NCBI GenBank assembly: GCA_963575745.1
Contig: CAUYUJ010021137.1
Location: 550,405 to 614,404, forward strand
Length of the DNA stretch: 64,000 nt
Source of the DNA: Prorocentrum cordatum
Lineage: Eukaryota > Sar > Dinophyceae > Prorocentrales > Prorocentraceae
Direction: 5' to 3'
Below, piece by piece: positions 1 to 10,530 of the stretch. The position numbers and the translations under genes are program-made. Position 1 is the first letter of the stretch, and every line of letters begins with the position of its first letter. The notes beneath the pieces were generated by a model that saw only the letters and a list, made by a program, of their open reading frames with translations, made no database searches and was not told where the DNA came from.

Positions 1-63
1 CATCTCGCAGGAGGAAGGCAGACGGGGCCGAAGCGGAGGACCGCAGAAGAAGGTCGACACCGT

Positions 64-691
64 GTGGCAGCGCTCCATACGACCTTCGGGGACATGAGCC
101 AGGCAGCCAGGTTGGCAGAACCCTCCTTTCGCCGAGCTCTCAGCCGGGCGAAGAGGACTTGCAAGGTGTCCGAACAAGGGCACGTGGCCACAGAGATCAC
201 GTCCAGCATGCAGTTTATGCCTTTGGTCAAGAAAGCGGAGTGCATGCGCAAGTTCGTGGGCGGCCACGTCGTCGCGTCCAACCCGTGAAGTGTCATTCTT
301 GTGACGAAGAGCGCGGCTTCGTATCGTCAGTCGTTCTGGCTTACGAGGGTGGTGAGACTCCTCGGTTCCAGAAAATCAGCTTTGACGTCACAAACGAGCA
401 TGTCGCCAAATCCATGGGCGGCGAGTACCCGATAACGTCCACCCAGAGAGTCCTGGACCCCGTGCGTCCCCCCTCGCTACATGTGCTTCAGGTGCCATGG
501 AAGCAACTGGCAGGCACAACGATTTGAACTCCTGGGTCAGACCAGGGACCGATAGCCCGAGGGCTGGATGGTTCAACCTGAGGGACAAGCCAAACAAAGT
601 GTTGCCGTCGCATCAGATGAAGTCCATCGAGCTCGCCATGGAAGCAGAGCTCGCGAAGCACAAGGACGGTCAGGTGGTGCCGAAGGTCTAG
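64..691 (+). CDS. Unrecognised coding remnant in shifting frames
   Basis: Three overlapping plus-strand frames (64-288, 159-527 and 497-691) carry protein-like, low-repeat composition, unlike the GC-skewed sequence that follows. The first ends in a Lys/Arg-rich stretch followed by VVASNP. The second contains a CHSCDEE segment with one CX2C pair. The third ends with LAKHKDGQVVPKV and a stop. Reading across the frames would need one or two frameshifts or small introns. I do not recognise the family and no catalytic motif is visible. It could be the 3' end of a gene or retroelement that begins before the window, or chance. Confidence 0.25.
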
Positions 692-719
692 TTGAAGAAG
701 ATCTACGAGACTATTATAT

Positions 720-2640
720 TCTAACAGACTAGCGCTTGGGGGCTGCAGCGGGCTTCGCGATTGCCCCGGGTGGGGGTAACCGCATCATGCATGTGTGCCC
801 GCGCTGCAAGATGGCGCCCCTTTGCCGAAGGGAGTGGGCGTGCTGCGCGGCGCCGACGCAGCTGAGCGAGCCAGGGGGCACCACCGCCAGAGGACGCTCG
901 AAGTGCGTGAGCAAGAAGTGGCCGCAGGTGGTCGGAAGGGGGCACCGACGCGCGGGGGCGCCGCGTCGTCATCTTCCCGTCGCGCTCCATCATCGCGAAG
1001 GACGGCGCGGAGACAGCCGGCGACAGGGGGGTGGGCCGGGTCGACTGTTCCAGGGGCGCGCCCGATGGGGCCAGGCGGAGATGCCCTATTCGGCCAGGTG
1101 GCCGCGAAGCAGGAGGGCGCCCCGACGGGCGCGAGGACGTCCAAGTCGGCGTCTGCCGTGCGCCGCGGGGGGGGGGCAAGTCAGACAGAGCGTTGGAGGG
1201 GGAGCTCGGCGCATTCACGCGCGCCTTCGTCTCCAGCGACGAGTGGGCTTGCAAGAAGTTCATAAAGCACGTGTCCGCGCTCGGAGTAGAGGGTCGCTGA
1301 GGACAGGCCCGGGGGCTTGCAGGTTCGCCCCCGCTGCGAGGGCGCGCGCCTCTCCCGCGACGAGTTCGCGGGCAACTGCTGCGCTGCCCGCCCTCCCAGG
1401 ATTTGCCCCGTGCTCAGCGAGGCGGCGCGCGACGGCGACCCGCGGTCTGCCTATGTTTCTCAGTGTCTCGGGCCCCGCGGGCCACCTGCAGACAGCCGGG
1501 GCAGGCGGGGGGGGGGCGGCGGCTCTCGAACCCGCGGAACTCCATAAGTTGGCTTCGGAAGGCCTGGCCGAGCGCGACGGCGGAGTCTGATCAGAAGGTC
1601 GGCGGGCCCCTGGGAGGCGTTCGGGGCAGCGGCGGCGGCGCAGCGGGCGGCGGGCCAGGGTGTTGCGCCGCCGCTGCGCAGAGAGGGCGGTCGGGAGGCA
1701 GCCAGGGGCAGCTGGCCGCTGAGTGGCGACGGGTCGCCGCGGCGCGAGTTGGTCGCGGGTCTCGGGCGGCGCTGCGTAAGTGCTTGTATCCGCGGCGCGG
1801 GGCCCCGTGCGACCCACCGGGGCGGGGGCTTCACCAGTTGGACAACGTGTTGGACGGCTGCCGCCAGGCTCGGGGCGCCGCGGGCGCGGCGGTCGCCTCG
1901 CGCTCCGGGGCGGGCGGGCCGCGCGCGGCCGGGAGAGGGCCCCTCGGGCGGGTGCTTCGAAAAAGAGCGCGCCCACGGGGCAGCGCCCTCGGCGGGGGGG
2001 CGCGCCCTCGTGGGATGGGTGGGCCCCGGGGGCGCGGGCGGGGCTTCGGCCGTCTGGGGGGCTCAGTGCATGCGCCCCGGCGCGCGGCGAGTGGGCTGGG
2101 TCTGAATGCGGATGAGTCTGGATATGATTGGGCCAGGGTATCGCGAGGGGGCTTGGGGGGGGGGATGACTCCAAGGGCGAGTCTCAGTGTGTCTGCGCAT
2201 GGGCGGAGTCTGAACGAGGAGGGGGAGGTGCTCTGGCATGAGCAAGTGTGGGCGCGAGTGAGTCTGGCCGTCCAGCGTCCGTGTAGAAACGGGCCTTGGC
2301 GCGAGTTGGCACAGTTGCGATTCTGTCCTTGCACGGCCCAGTCTAGCTACGAGTGCCCATGCCGCTGGCCCCCCATGCGGAGCCGTCGTCGCCGCGGCTG
2401 CATTCGCTTCGAAATTTTGGCCAGGGCGCGCCCTGGGAGTGGGCTGGGGGGTTGCTGCGTCGGCACTTTCCGATGCTCCCCGCCCCAAACAGCAGTGTCT
2501 GAGAAGCGATGCGGCGGCCGCCGGGGGCGATGGCCCCGAGCGCGGGGGGGGTCGGGGCCCAGCGGCCTTCTGATCATGCTAAGTAAAGGTGCGCCCCCCC
2601 CCGTCCGGGGCGGGGCGGCGCGGGTGGGCCGTGGGCAACC
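720..2640. other. Very GC-rich tract, no supportable gene
   Basis: This stretch has G-runs and C-runs throughout and long open frames on both strands at once (for example 1403-2707 plus and 1260-2174 minus). That is what extreme GC content produces by lowering stop-codon frequency. The translations are Arg/Gly/Ala/Pro-rich without motifs. I see no gene in it. Confidence 0.6.
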
Positions 2641-2705
2641 TCTACTTTGTATTATGATAGGAGAGTGCGCGGCGAATTCGATTTCGCTCTCGTCGGTCCT
2701 TGTCT

Positions 2706-3310
2706 AAGTCCGAGGGCGGTGGTTCCGGTTTGGTTTCGCGACGGTTCCGAAGTTGCGACGTTCGCGAAATTGTGCGAATTCACGCGGTTCCTGCTTGGCT
2801 CCATTTTGGTTCCAAGATGGTTCCGAAGTTGCAAGTTCGCAAATCCACGCAAATTGTGCAGTCACTTGGTTCCTCCTTGGTTCCAGTTTGGTTCCACGAT
2901 GGCGCCGACGGTGCAAGGGTCGCGAAACCGTATTAATTCACATGGCTCCTGCTTGGTTCCAGCCTGACCCCGCGGTGGTTCCAACGTTGTCCAGGTTGTG
3001 AAACTATTGGAATTCGCAATGTGCTCGATGGTTCCTGCTTGGCTCCAGGTTGGTTCCACGATGGTGCTGGCGTTGCGCAGGTCACGCGACCCTTTGAATT
3101 CACCAGGTTCTTGCTCGGCTCCAGCTCGGTTTCGCGATGTTTCCGACGTTGCGCAGGTAGCGGATCTTTTGCATTCGCCAGGTTGCTGCTTGGTCCCAGC
3201 TTGGTTCCACGATGGTTCCGACGTTGCACAGGTCACGAAGCCTTCTGAATTCCGCAGGATCCTGCTTGGTTCAGCTTGGTTCCGCGATGGTTTCGACGTT
3301 GGGGGCCCAG
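2706..3310. repeat. Minisatellite, ~76-bp unit, about 8 copies
   Basis: A unit containing GGTTCCTGCTTGGYTCCAG, then TTGGTTCCACGATGG, TTCCGACGTTGCGCAGG and a short variable GAATTC-containing segment recurs head to tail. Unit starts near 2786, 2868, 2944, 3030, 3106, 3181 and 3257 give spacings of 75-86 bp, with a partial first unit near 2720. The copies are clearly diverged. Because 76 is not a multiple of three, the reading frame changes from unit to unit, so it is unlikely to be coding. Confidence 0.85.
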
Positions 3311-3439
3311 GGGCCATCCTCATGTGCAGGGTCGGCCCCGAGCTCCCCCCTTCCCCGGAGAGAGCGCGCCCGCGCGGCGAATCCCATGTTGGATTTCTAA
3401 CGTTGCTCTTTTTCCAGCGAGGAATCGCCGAGGGCGCGT

Positions 3440-5470
3440 CTAAACCCATGGCTGGGACCTCCTGCAACTCGGGATCGCCAGCGCCGCGGCCTCAGCGGCA
3501 AGGACAGGCGCCAGGCTCCCCAGTGGTTGGAGATTCATATAGAGCCCCGTGCGCGCCCTCTGCGGCTCCCGCCCATGGGGGGGGGGTCTGTCGGGGTGAG
3601 GAGAAAGGGTCCTATGCGCGCATGGGACTTTTGGATCGCATTGAAACACGAGCGGCGGGAGGTCGCCGCGGGGCGGGCGCGGGCGCCGCCGCGCGCGAGA
3701 GCGCGCGCGCCCCCCCCCCCCCCCCTTCCGGCCTCCCTTCCCCCGGGCCGCCCCGGGGCGCGGGGCGGGGGGGCGCTCAAAAGTGCGGCGCGGCAGTTTC
3801 GAAGGGGTGTCCTCAAAAATATAATGCGGGAGAGTTTCGGGCGGATCGTAATTTTGAGCGCGTTATCAAAAGTGCGATCGGGAAATTGCGCATTCGATTT
3901 GTTGTGGGGTGCGGGGGTCAAAAACACGACCTGGAGCTGCTGTTTCGGGCCCTCGGACGCGTCGGGCACGGCCCTCGCCGCGCGGCCGTTCGGCGAGCCG
4001 CGGTGCGATGCGCCCACGTGTGCCCCCCCAAATACGCTCAAAGGATTCATGGGCTCATGGGGCCCTTTCTCCCCCGCTTATTCGGGGCCTCGCGGACCTC
4101 CGTTCTGTGTCTGGTCGCTGCGCGGTCGAGGCTCTTGGGTCGTCGGGCGACCCCGGTCTGGGACCTCCGTTGTGCCTTCCCGCGCGCCTCCTGGACGGTT
4201 CGGAACCCCCGTCGACCAGTGGGCGCCCTCCCAGGGCGACGGCGCCCGCCCGTCCGCGCGCCCCCCCCCCTCCCGCCGCGGGCGGGGGGATGGCGCTCGA
4301 CAGATGAGTGCGCCTTCGGTGGGGGTGTTGTCGCATGGGAGTCGGGTAGGGCATTGAGATTCGAGACCGCGCCTTCCCCTGTTGTTCGATTGCAGCGCGG
4401 TCGAGTCGGCAACGCGTCGCGCGTCTCGCAGCTGCTTGCTGCGCGGACAGCCCCGAGCCCCCGCAGACCGGCGGGCGCCCGCCTGCGGCGATGGCCGATT
4501 GTTCGTGGGCCGCCCCTTTTGCCTCGGGCGGAGGGAGGGCGCTCGACGGGGTGCGCGCCCTCGCCGGGGGACGGGTCCTATGGGGGGCGGGCATGGCTTC
4601 GGGGCTGCGCGTGGTCTGTCAATCTGATCGTAGCGCGATCGAAGTTTTCTGCGGCCTCTTTTGCGGCCGCTTGCTGCTGGGGGGCCGAGGCCGCGCGGGC
4701 TTCTGGGGGGGTCCATTTGGACGCGCTTCGCGGGCCCCCCGCCCCCCGTCGAGGCGCGTGCGCCTCGCGACGGGCCCCGCGGGGTTCGCGCGCGGCGCGG
4801 CCGCGCGCCCGCGCGGGTGGGGCGCTAAGCATGCCGCAGCGCTTCGCCGCCGGGGCGGCGGGGGCGGAGGTGCCCGAGCTGCCTGGGACAAGGCGGCGAG
4901 GGGCGCCAGAAGGGGGCCCTCGGCGTCCATCTGATCGAAGACGCATCAGAAAGGTGGACATGCGTCGCGGGAAAGGCTTCCAGGCCAGCTTTCAAACGCA
5001 GGTGCTGGGCAGCGCTGGGCCGCCGCCTCAGAGTGATCCCGGGCAGGAGTGCGCCGACTCGCTGGGGGTGGCGCCGGGCCGCCCCGAGCGCGCCCGCCAG
5101 GGCAATGCAGCGCCGTCGCGGAGAGGCGATGCAGGCGGGGTTCGCGCGGGTCGGGCGGGAAGGCGCCGCCGGCCCTGGCTCGGCGGTCGGGAGTCAGGCG
5201 CCTCCCAGTCTCGAGGACGCGCACCTCGGCTTTCGGTCGAGGGGGCGAGGTCCGTCCGGCGGCGGCGCGAGGTGACGGCGATTGCGGTCTTCGGCGGGGC
5301 TCCGCGCGACAGTTTGTGGCGGGGTCGGCAGTGCGTGCGGCGGTCTGGCGGGCGCGCAGCAATTTTCACACGATGTATCTACCCCCGCTCGACTTCAAAC
5401 GAGGTATTGACCTCCACGGCGACCCAGTGGCAATGCTGGCGGGCCTTTTGAGCGTCGCGGGTCGAGCGAG
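3440..5470. other. GC-rich tract, no supportable gene
   Basis: Contains long C-runs and G-runs (near 3711-3730 and 4260-4275) and GCGCGC stretches. An 817-residue plus frame crosses this region and the preceding minisatellite, but its composition is Arg/Gly/Pro/Ala-rich and motif-free. Diverged internal duplications, around GGAKGGCGCTCGAC at about 4290 and 4530, suggest old tandem duplication. No gene is called. Confidence 0.55.
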
Positions 5471-6467
5471 CTAGGCAACATACCGATTGAAAGTGACCGC
5501 TGGCGCACGCGCGCGCGCAGGCAAGAGAAGGCAAACACATAATTCGCACAATGCAGCAGCGGCCAAAATCAACCAGAATTAAGACGACAAGGGGTCAGCA
5601 GGACAAGGGCAAGTGAGGACAAGCAATGCTGAGAGATAAGCGAGGAGCGGGGATCGACAGCAACGCATACCACACACTCGCACGAGGTATTTTCCACCAC
5701 ATGGCACACCGCCAGCAGCGCTGTCGGTTTCGTTCACAACCCGCCCAGATCAGCGCCATCTCCTGGATTCCGCGTCACCACGCGGGGTGTTGGCCTCCCA
5801 GGGGAGTCCGGCGGCAATTCCTGCGGTCTTGCACGCATGCCGCGCTCACAACAAGCAGTTACGCCCACAGGAAACAACGCCCTTGTGTGGTCGTTCATGG
5901 GAGCCTGAGAGGGTTCCAAAATTCCTTGCGGTTTTGGGGAGTTCGTTTGGATTTCGCCGGATTTGGTCGACACTTGGACGAAATCTTGACGAAGTCTGGA
6001 CCAACTTGTGGAGAGGGACGGTCCACATCTGGACGAACTCAGGTTGAAATCACGTTCGTGATAGGATCGCGGAGGTCCACAGAGGCTCCCATGAAGGTTC
6101 CCCCCAAACGCCCGCAGCATCATTGATCCTCTTCGTCCCCCCCCTCATGACCAGCATCCTCTAGACCGCGCCCCGAGCGCGAGGTAGTCGACCTCCAGGA
6201 CATAGCCTGGCGGCAATGCCAGCGGTCCTGCGTACATGCCACCTTCCCTTGCGACTTGAGGTGGCGACCTGCCTGGCTGTGGAGCAGGCCCCCCCTGTCG
6301 CCCGTGACGTGTTGATCCGTCCGGATGTTGAGCAGGTGCCCCCTGTCACCCATTGGTGACTATCCAATCCTGCTGGGGAGCGGGTCCTCCTTGTCACTTC
6401 TTCCTTATGTTGCATCTTTGGGGGACCTCGCCTCTCCTCAAGACTGGTGTCTTCTTTTGTGTCCGAC
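5470..6467. other. Gene-free stretch with a diverged duplication
   Basis: No convincing coding sequence. A short segment around 5808-5841 (GGCGGCAATTCCTGCGGTC) recurs diverged around 6210-6242 (GGCGGCAATGCCAGCGGTC), and both are followed by TGCRYRCATGCC. This suggests an old ~400-bp duplication. Several short GGACGAA/GTCTGGAC repeats lie at 5965-6035. Confidence 0.4.
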
Positions 6468-6578
6468 GTGGGCTCGATGCGGACTCGACGCGGATTTGGC
6501 GTGAACTCGACACGGATTCGACATGGATTTCCTGAGTCCGACATGGATTCGACACGGATTCGACGCGGATAGGACCGC
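6468..6578. repeat. 11-bp minisatellite (consensus CTCGACACGGA)
   Basis: About nine tandem 11-bp units such as CTCGATGCGGA, CTCGACGCGGA, CTCGACACGGA, TTCGACATGGA and TTCGACGCGGA, with one short interrupting unit near 6523-6533. The 11-bp period is not a multiple of three, so it is non-coding by structure. Confidence 0.85.
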
Positions 6579-6668
6579 GACGGGACAGACAAGAGCCCCC
6601 GAGGATGCAACAGAAGCGTTCCCTGAGGGGCGGCGACCCCTCCCAACAGAGGTGACAGTTCTGCCAGA

Positions 6669-6855
6669 CTTGTGGAAATCGATTAATGGAGAGGAAACAT
6701 GTTGCCAAATAGTTTCCAGATGTCAACACATGTTTCAAACATGTTATAATCATAAGAACATGTTTGAAACATTTTTATAACATGTTTTACACATGTTAAA
6801 CACACTTTTAATTCAATAATAGCATTGTCAGAGTGTCCATTGTCGTGGCATCCAC
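6669..6855. repeat. Dispersed ACATGTTT-rich repeat, copy 1
   Basis: AT-rich island in GC-rich DNA. It shares a 5' part (CGATYAATGGAGAGGAARC), a middle of multiple ACATGTTT motifs, and a well-conserved 3' part (GTGTCCATTGTCGTGGCATC) with 9217-9409. This copy contains the short palindrome ACATGTTTCAAACATGT. It could be a MITE or a short non-autonomous retroelement. I see no clear terminal inverted repeat. Confidence 0.75.
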
Positions 6856-7283
6856 AGCGCCAGACTGTCCTGCCATCCACCTCTACAGTGCTTACCTGGT
6901 TTCCAGACCGGCTCCCAGGGGTGAGAGCGACCAGCCTCCCAGAGCGCAGACTCAAGGCTGGGTGAGCTGAACGCCCTGTCCGAACATGCAGGGATTATGT
7001 TCACCCTTGGTGATCGTTTTTTTATTCCTTGTCTTGCCCATCGGCGCGGGCCCTCGCACCCATCCCCCTCCCCCTCCCCTCCCCCCATGGAGTAGATCTT
7101 GGCTGTTTTTGGTGCCTGTTTCGAGCAGGTGGAGTCTCCTCCAGAGGCCGCACTCTGGCAAGCAGTGACACTAAGCAGAGGTCTGGAGCCAGACCCCCCC
7201 CCTCCCTCCCCCCTTCGCCCAATGTCGAAACGCCGAATAAGAAAACGCTCACTTGAGGGCACAAGCGCTGCACCACTCTCCTG

Positions 7284-7350
7284 CTCCCTCCCTCCCTCCC
7301 TCCCTCCCTCCCTCCCTCCCTCCCTCCCTCCCTCCCTCCCTCCCTCCTCC
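7284..7350. repeat. (CTCC)n tetranucleotide microsatellite
   Basis: About 16 nearly perfect CTCC units, ending in CTCCTCCTG. Confidence 0.95.
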
Positions 7351-7467
7351 TGCTCAGGCCGCTTCATCCTCCAAGACATATAGCGCTTCCGCTTGTTCGA
7401 TGCGTGGGCCCGGCACCTTGACCCTCCCCCCCCCCACGGCCGGTTTCTTACAGCCCGAAGCAGTTGT

Positions 7468-7645
7468 TTGCCAAACGGGGGCACAGCAAACGGGGGCACA
7501 GCAAACGGGGGCACGGGGAACGCCGATTTCCACGTTTGGCTATGCCCCCGTTTCGGGGGCCCTGGGCGCCGTAGACGGGAGCACAGTGAACGGGGGCATA
7601 TGGAAAAGCCTAAGCCCCCGTTTGGCAAGACCCCCGTTCACGAAG
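7468..7645. repeat. CAAACGGGGGCA repeats with an inverted arm
   Basis: Three tandem 16-bp units of GCAAACGGGGGCACA lie at 7471-7516. Further GAACGGGGGCA occurs near 7588. Inverted copies (GCCCCCGTTTGGCAA at 7614-7628 and CCCCCGTTCAC at 7631-7641) can pair with 7468-7482 over 15 bp. The flanks also share CCACGGCCGGTTT (about 7436 and 7653), suggesting a duplicated or foldback element. Confidence 0.6.
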
Positions 7646-8166
7646 CCCCGACCCACGGCCGGTTTTGTTATGCACCGCTCTTTGCTTGCTCGATGCGCGC
7701 GGGATGTCCGGGCTCCCCTTGACCCCTCGAGGACGGCAACGTCAAGCTTCGCCACCACCGCATCGCCACCTCGGCCGCCGGCTTCCTGAAGTACGCTGGC
7801 TGAGCTGCCCAGCCCCGGCCTGCTGGTCGGATGCTGCCAGGGGTGCCCCTGGCCCTGAGGCCCTGGGTCCCCCGCAGCTCTTCGCCCCCCTTCTTTGAGC
7901 ACTTTCTGCAGGCCCTGGGGCGCAGGACAGGCCTCCAGACGCCGAAAAGGATTCAAGACCTCTGCTACACTTTCTCAAGACTCTTGATGCCTGGGGCCTG
8001 GGGCCTCAGAGTCGCCTCTTGCGACGACCGCTGCCGCGGCTTCGACCGCCCGGTGCCTGCCCGACGCGGCCTCCCAAAGGAAGGCGCTCTCGCGGGGAGG
8101 CCGGCGCGGCAGTGGCAGCCCCCGCCGGCGCCGTCAGGGCAGTCGAGAATCTGCCAGCGAGCCAGT

Positions 8167-8345
8167 GTACCCTCCTCCTCCTCCTCCTCCTCCTCCTCCT
8201 CCTCCTCCTCCTCCTCCTCCTCCTCCCCCTCCTCCTCCTCCTCCTCCTCCTCCTCCTCCTCCTCCTCCTCCTCCTCCTCCTCCCCCTCCTCCTCCTCCTC
8301 CTCCTCCTCCTCCTCCTCCTCCTCCTCCTCCTCCTCCTCCTCCTC
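8167..8345. repeat. (TCC)n trinucleotide microsatellite
   Basis: About 180 bp of nearly perfect TCC repeats, interrupted twice by TCCCCC (around 8224 and 8282). Confidence 0.97.
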
Positions 8346-8899
8346 TTCCGTCGCCCCCTGTGGTGCGGGCCTATAGGGGTCCCCCGATCGCCGAGCGCGA
8401 CGCGATATGATGGCCGGTTCGCGCCGCGTTGACGCGGCGGCGACCCCAGCGCGGGCTTCAGGGTGGAACAGCAGCTGGACGTGGGCCAGTCGATCCTGAG
8501 AGACAGGGACGTTCCGCACGTGCGGGCTTTGCCTCGTTTCTCGAAGTGGAGTGGGGCTAACATTCCCCAACCGGGACGTGGATACTGTATGGCAGCGGAA
8601 GAGAATTCGGTGACACAGGGGGGAGCCTTGGGCAGCGTCGTTTTTTCTTTTCAGCCAGTGGCCTAGAGTCTGCTGATACCGAGCGGTTATCGTTGTCGAC
8701 AAAGCTGGGATCGTTCAAGGTCTGAACGGTCCGCGCTGTACCAGGAACCAACCGCACACGACGTCACGACATGAAGACATGAACCTGCCGCACCTACTCC
8801 GTTCCCTCCTGCATCGAGGGTAGCGGTTTCTGGGTGCTTTGTGTGACTTCTTTCTGGGCGAGGGCCCTATTTCTGACCATCTAGTCTCCAGATTCGTTC

Positions 8900-9205
8900 T
8901 CGTCCTCCTCTTCATTGTTTTTCCACATCATGCTTCCTCTTCTCCCTATTTCGATTATGCTTCAAATTTTTATCGCCCTCTTCGTCCTCATCGCCCTCCT
9001 TTTTTCGTTCCTCGTTGTTTCCTTCCCCCTCGTTTTTTCTTTCCCCTGTCCCCTTTCCTTCCATTCATCCTTTCATTTTCGCTTCCCATCCTTTCACCTT
9101 CCCGTTCCCCTTTGTGTGCCTGTTCCCATTTCCTCACCTTGCCTTCCGTTGTGTGTGTGTGTGTTCCCGCTCACCTCTTCCAGCCCCCCCCAGACCTCAG
9201 GCCCT
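8900..9205. other. Pyrimidine-rich strand-asymmetric tract
   Basis: Roughly 300 bp dominated by C and T on the plus strand (runs of TTCCCC, CCTTTC and TTTTC). It ends in a GTGTGTGTGTG stretch near 9153-9163, just upstream of dispersed repeat copy 2. No coding features. Confidence 0.6.
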
Positions 9206-9216
9206 ATTCCTCTTGT

Positions 9217-9409
9217 CTTGTGAAGGACGATCAATGGAGAGGAAGCATGTTGCCAAGTCATGTCCAGATGTCTAAAACATGTGATAAACATGTTTTGAAC
9301 ATGGTTTAAACATGTTTAAAAACATGTTTAGAACATGTCTACTACGTTTTAACCACATCTAGAATTCAATCATAGGGCTGTTAGGGTGTCCATTGTCGTG
9401 GCATCCACA
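9217..9409. repeat. Dispersed ACATGTTT-rich repeat, copy 2
   Basis: Second copy of the repeat at 6669-6855 in the same orientation. The two copies match at both ends (CTTGTG...CGATCAATGGAGAGGAAGC on the left, GGTGTCCATTGTCGTGGCAT on the right), while the ACATGTTT-rich centre is rearranged. Confidence 0.75.
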
Positions 9410-9626
9410 ACTCTTGCCCCATTCCCCATTACTTACACGTGAACCCCAATCATCGCCCCCCCTTTACGATGAAATTAGATCGCTTCTTCCCCAGTGGAAG
9501 TGATGCTCGCATTCCAACAAGACCCCAACCGGATCCCGAACATGCCCAAGAGAATTGTAACATTAACCCAGTACGATCCCAATCGGATGTCAATGGGATT
9601 CTTGACGCTTCGCGTGAGCCCACCCT

Positions 9627-9645
9627 TCCGTAGCCATGGCTCAAG
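9627..9645 (+). other. Relict dinoflagellate spliced leader
   Basis: The sequence TCCGTAGCCATGGCTCAAG equals the 22-nt dinoflagellate SL (DCCGUAGCCAUUUUGGCUCAAG, D = U here) with three T's deleted from its T-run. The other 19 positions match. SL relicts arise when a trans-spliced mRNA is reverse transcribed and reintegrated. It lies immediately upstream of the coding sequence of the LINE-like element. The deletion creates an ATG (9636-9638) in a GCCATGG context. Confidence 0.8.
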
Positions 9646-10300
9646 CCGTCAGCGGGCCTGGCTCCCTCGGGTCAGTCTCCCGCGCTCAAGGGGGCGCCCG
9701 GACGCTGCACCGCGCCCCCGGCCCGGGGCCCTGCCGCTCCGCCAGCGCGCGCCGGCGATACCAGCTCGCTTTCGGTGCTGCTGTGGCCCGCGGCTCAGAC
9801 CCATGGAGGATCAGCCTGACGATGGTGATGGAGGCAGTGATCCCTCAGTGCAGGGCGCGGGAGCCCAGTCACTGCACTCGATCGGCCCCCACCCAGATCC
9901 AGATCAGGCGCAGACCCCCCACAGGCAACAGCCCCCCCCGCAGACTCGGCAGACACAGTGCCGACGCCAGCTGCGTCCACGTTGGCCCTCTGCCCCGCGG
10001 AAGACGGCAACCAGACAGAGGGGGACGGAGCTCACACTGGCGCCGCCCTGGACCCCGTTCTGATCCCAGTTCCGTCCACGCCTCCCCCCTCCCCCCGCGG
10101 GGGGGCAGACCGTGATCGCGAAGCCCCAGCGACAGGTTCCACCCAGCCCCCTGAGGCCGAGAATGAGGCTCGCGTAAGGAACCAAGAGACGGCAGTGAAC
10201 GAGGCATCTGGAGAGAGACGATCGGAGTCCACAGAAGTCGACGGCGCTGGCCTCCCACCAGGAGGACAGGCGAGGAAGCCCCCCCCCCGCGGCGACTGAG
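9636..10300 (+). pseudogene. Disordered N-terminal region of the LINE-like element
   Basis: The frame opened by the ATG inside the SL relict (9636) runs 159 codons, Arg/Ser/Pro-rich. Around 9804 another frame begins MEDQPDDGDGGSDPSVQG. From 9958 to 10299 a third frame reads acidic and hydrophilic sequence (PAEDGNQTEGDG, EAENEARVRNQETAVNE). This looks like one disordered, hydrophilic coding region broken by frameshifts. No domain is recognised, and which ATG was native is unclear. The one in the SL relict exists only because of the TTT deletion. Confidence 0.4.
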
Positions 10301-10406
10301 GCGCCACCTCAGGGACCGCTAGGGGGAGAACAGAGAGAGGACCCAGAGCAGGCAGCACTGCTCCAGAGGGCCGCCCTGCCCCCCTCCTCCTCCAATTCAC
10401 AAATTA

Positions 10407-10529
10407 CTGCGGCTTTTGGCTGCGCCCCCCATCTTCCTCCTCCTCCTCTAGTGCAGGATCCGAGTTCAGCGGCTCTTGGCTGCGCCCCCAATTCTAATCA
10501 AGATTCACCAGTTACTGCGGCTTTTGGCT
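10407..10529 (+). repeat. CTGCGGCTTTTGGCTGCGCC motif cluster, 3 copies
   Basis: Copies start at 10407, 10467 and 10515 (the last truncated after TTTTGGCT), spaced 60 and 48 bp. Two are preceded by ATTCAC. TCC-rich sequence and TGCAGGATC occur between or after the copies. The motif also occurs at 25609 and five times at 34117-34553. It is open in all six frames, so it can interrupt coding sequence without a stop. Confidence 0.85.
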
Positions 10530-10530
10530 A

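Noticed and set aside
1403-2707. 434-codon plus frame and 304-codon minus frame over the same DNA
   Set aside because: Simultaneous open frames on both strands in extreme-GC DNA, with no recognisable domain.
2998-5451. 817-codon plus-strand open frame
   Set aside because: It starts inside a 76-bp minisatellite and runs through C/G-rich DNA. Composition is Arg/Gly/Pro/Ala with no motif, and the opposite strand is also open. GC content explains it.
7471-7516. CRISPR-like array
   Set aside because: The 16-bp units are directly adjacent, without spacers, in a eukaryotic genome. It is a simple tandem repeat.
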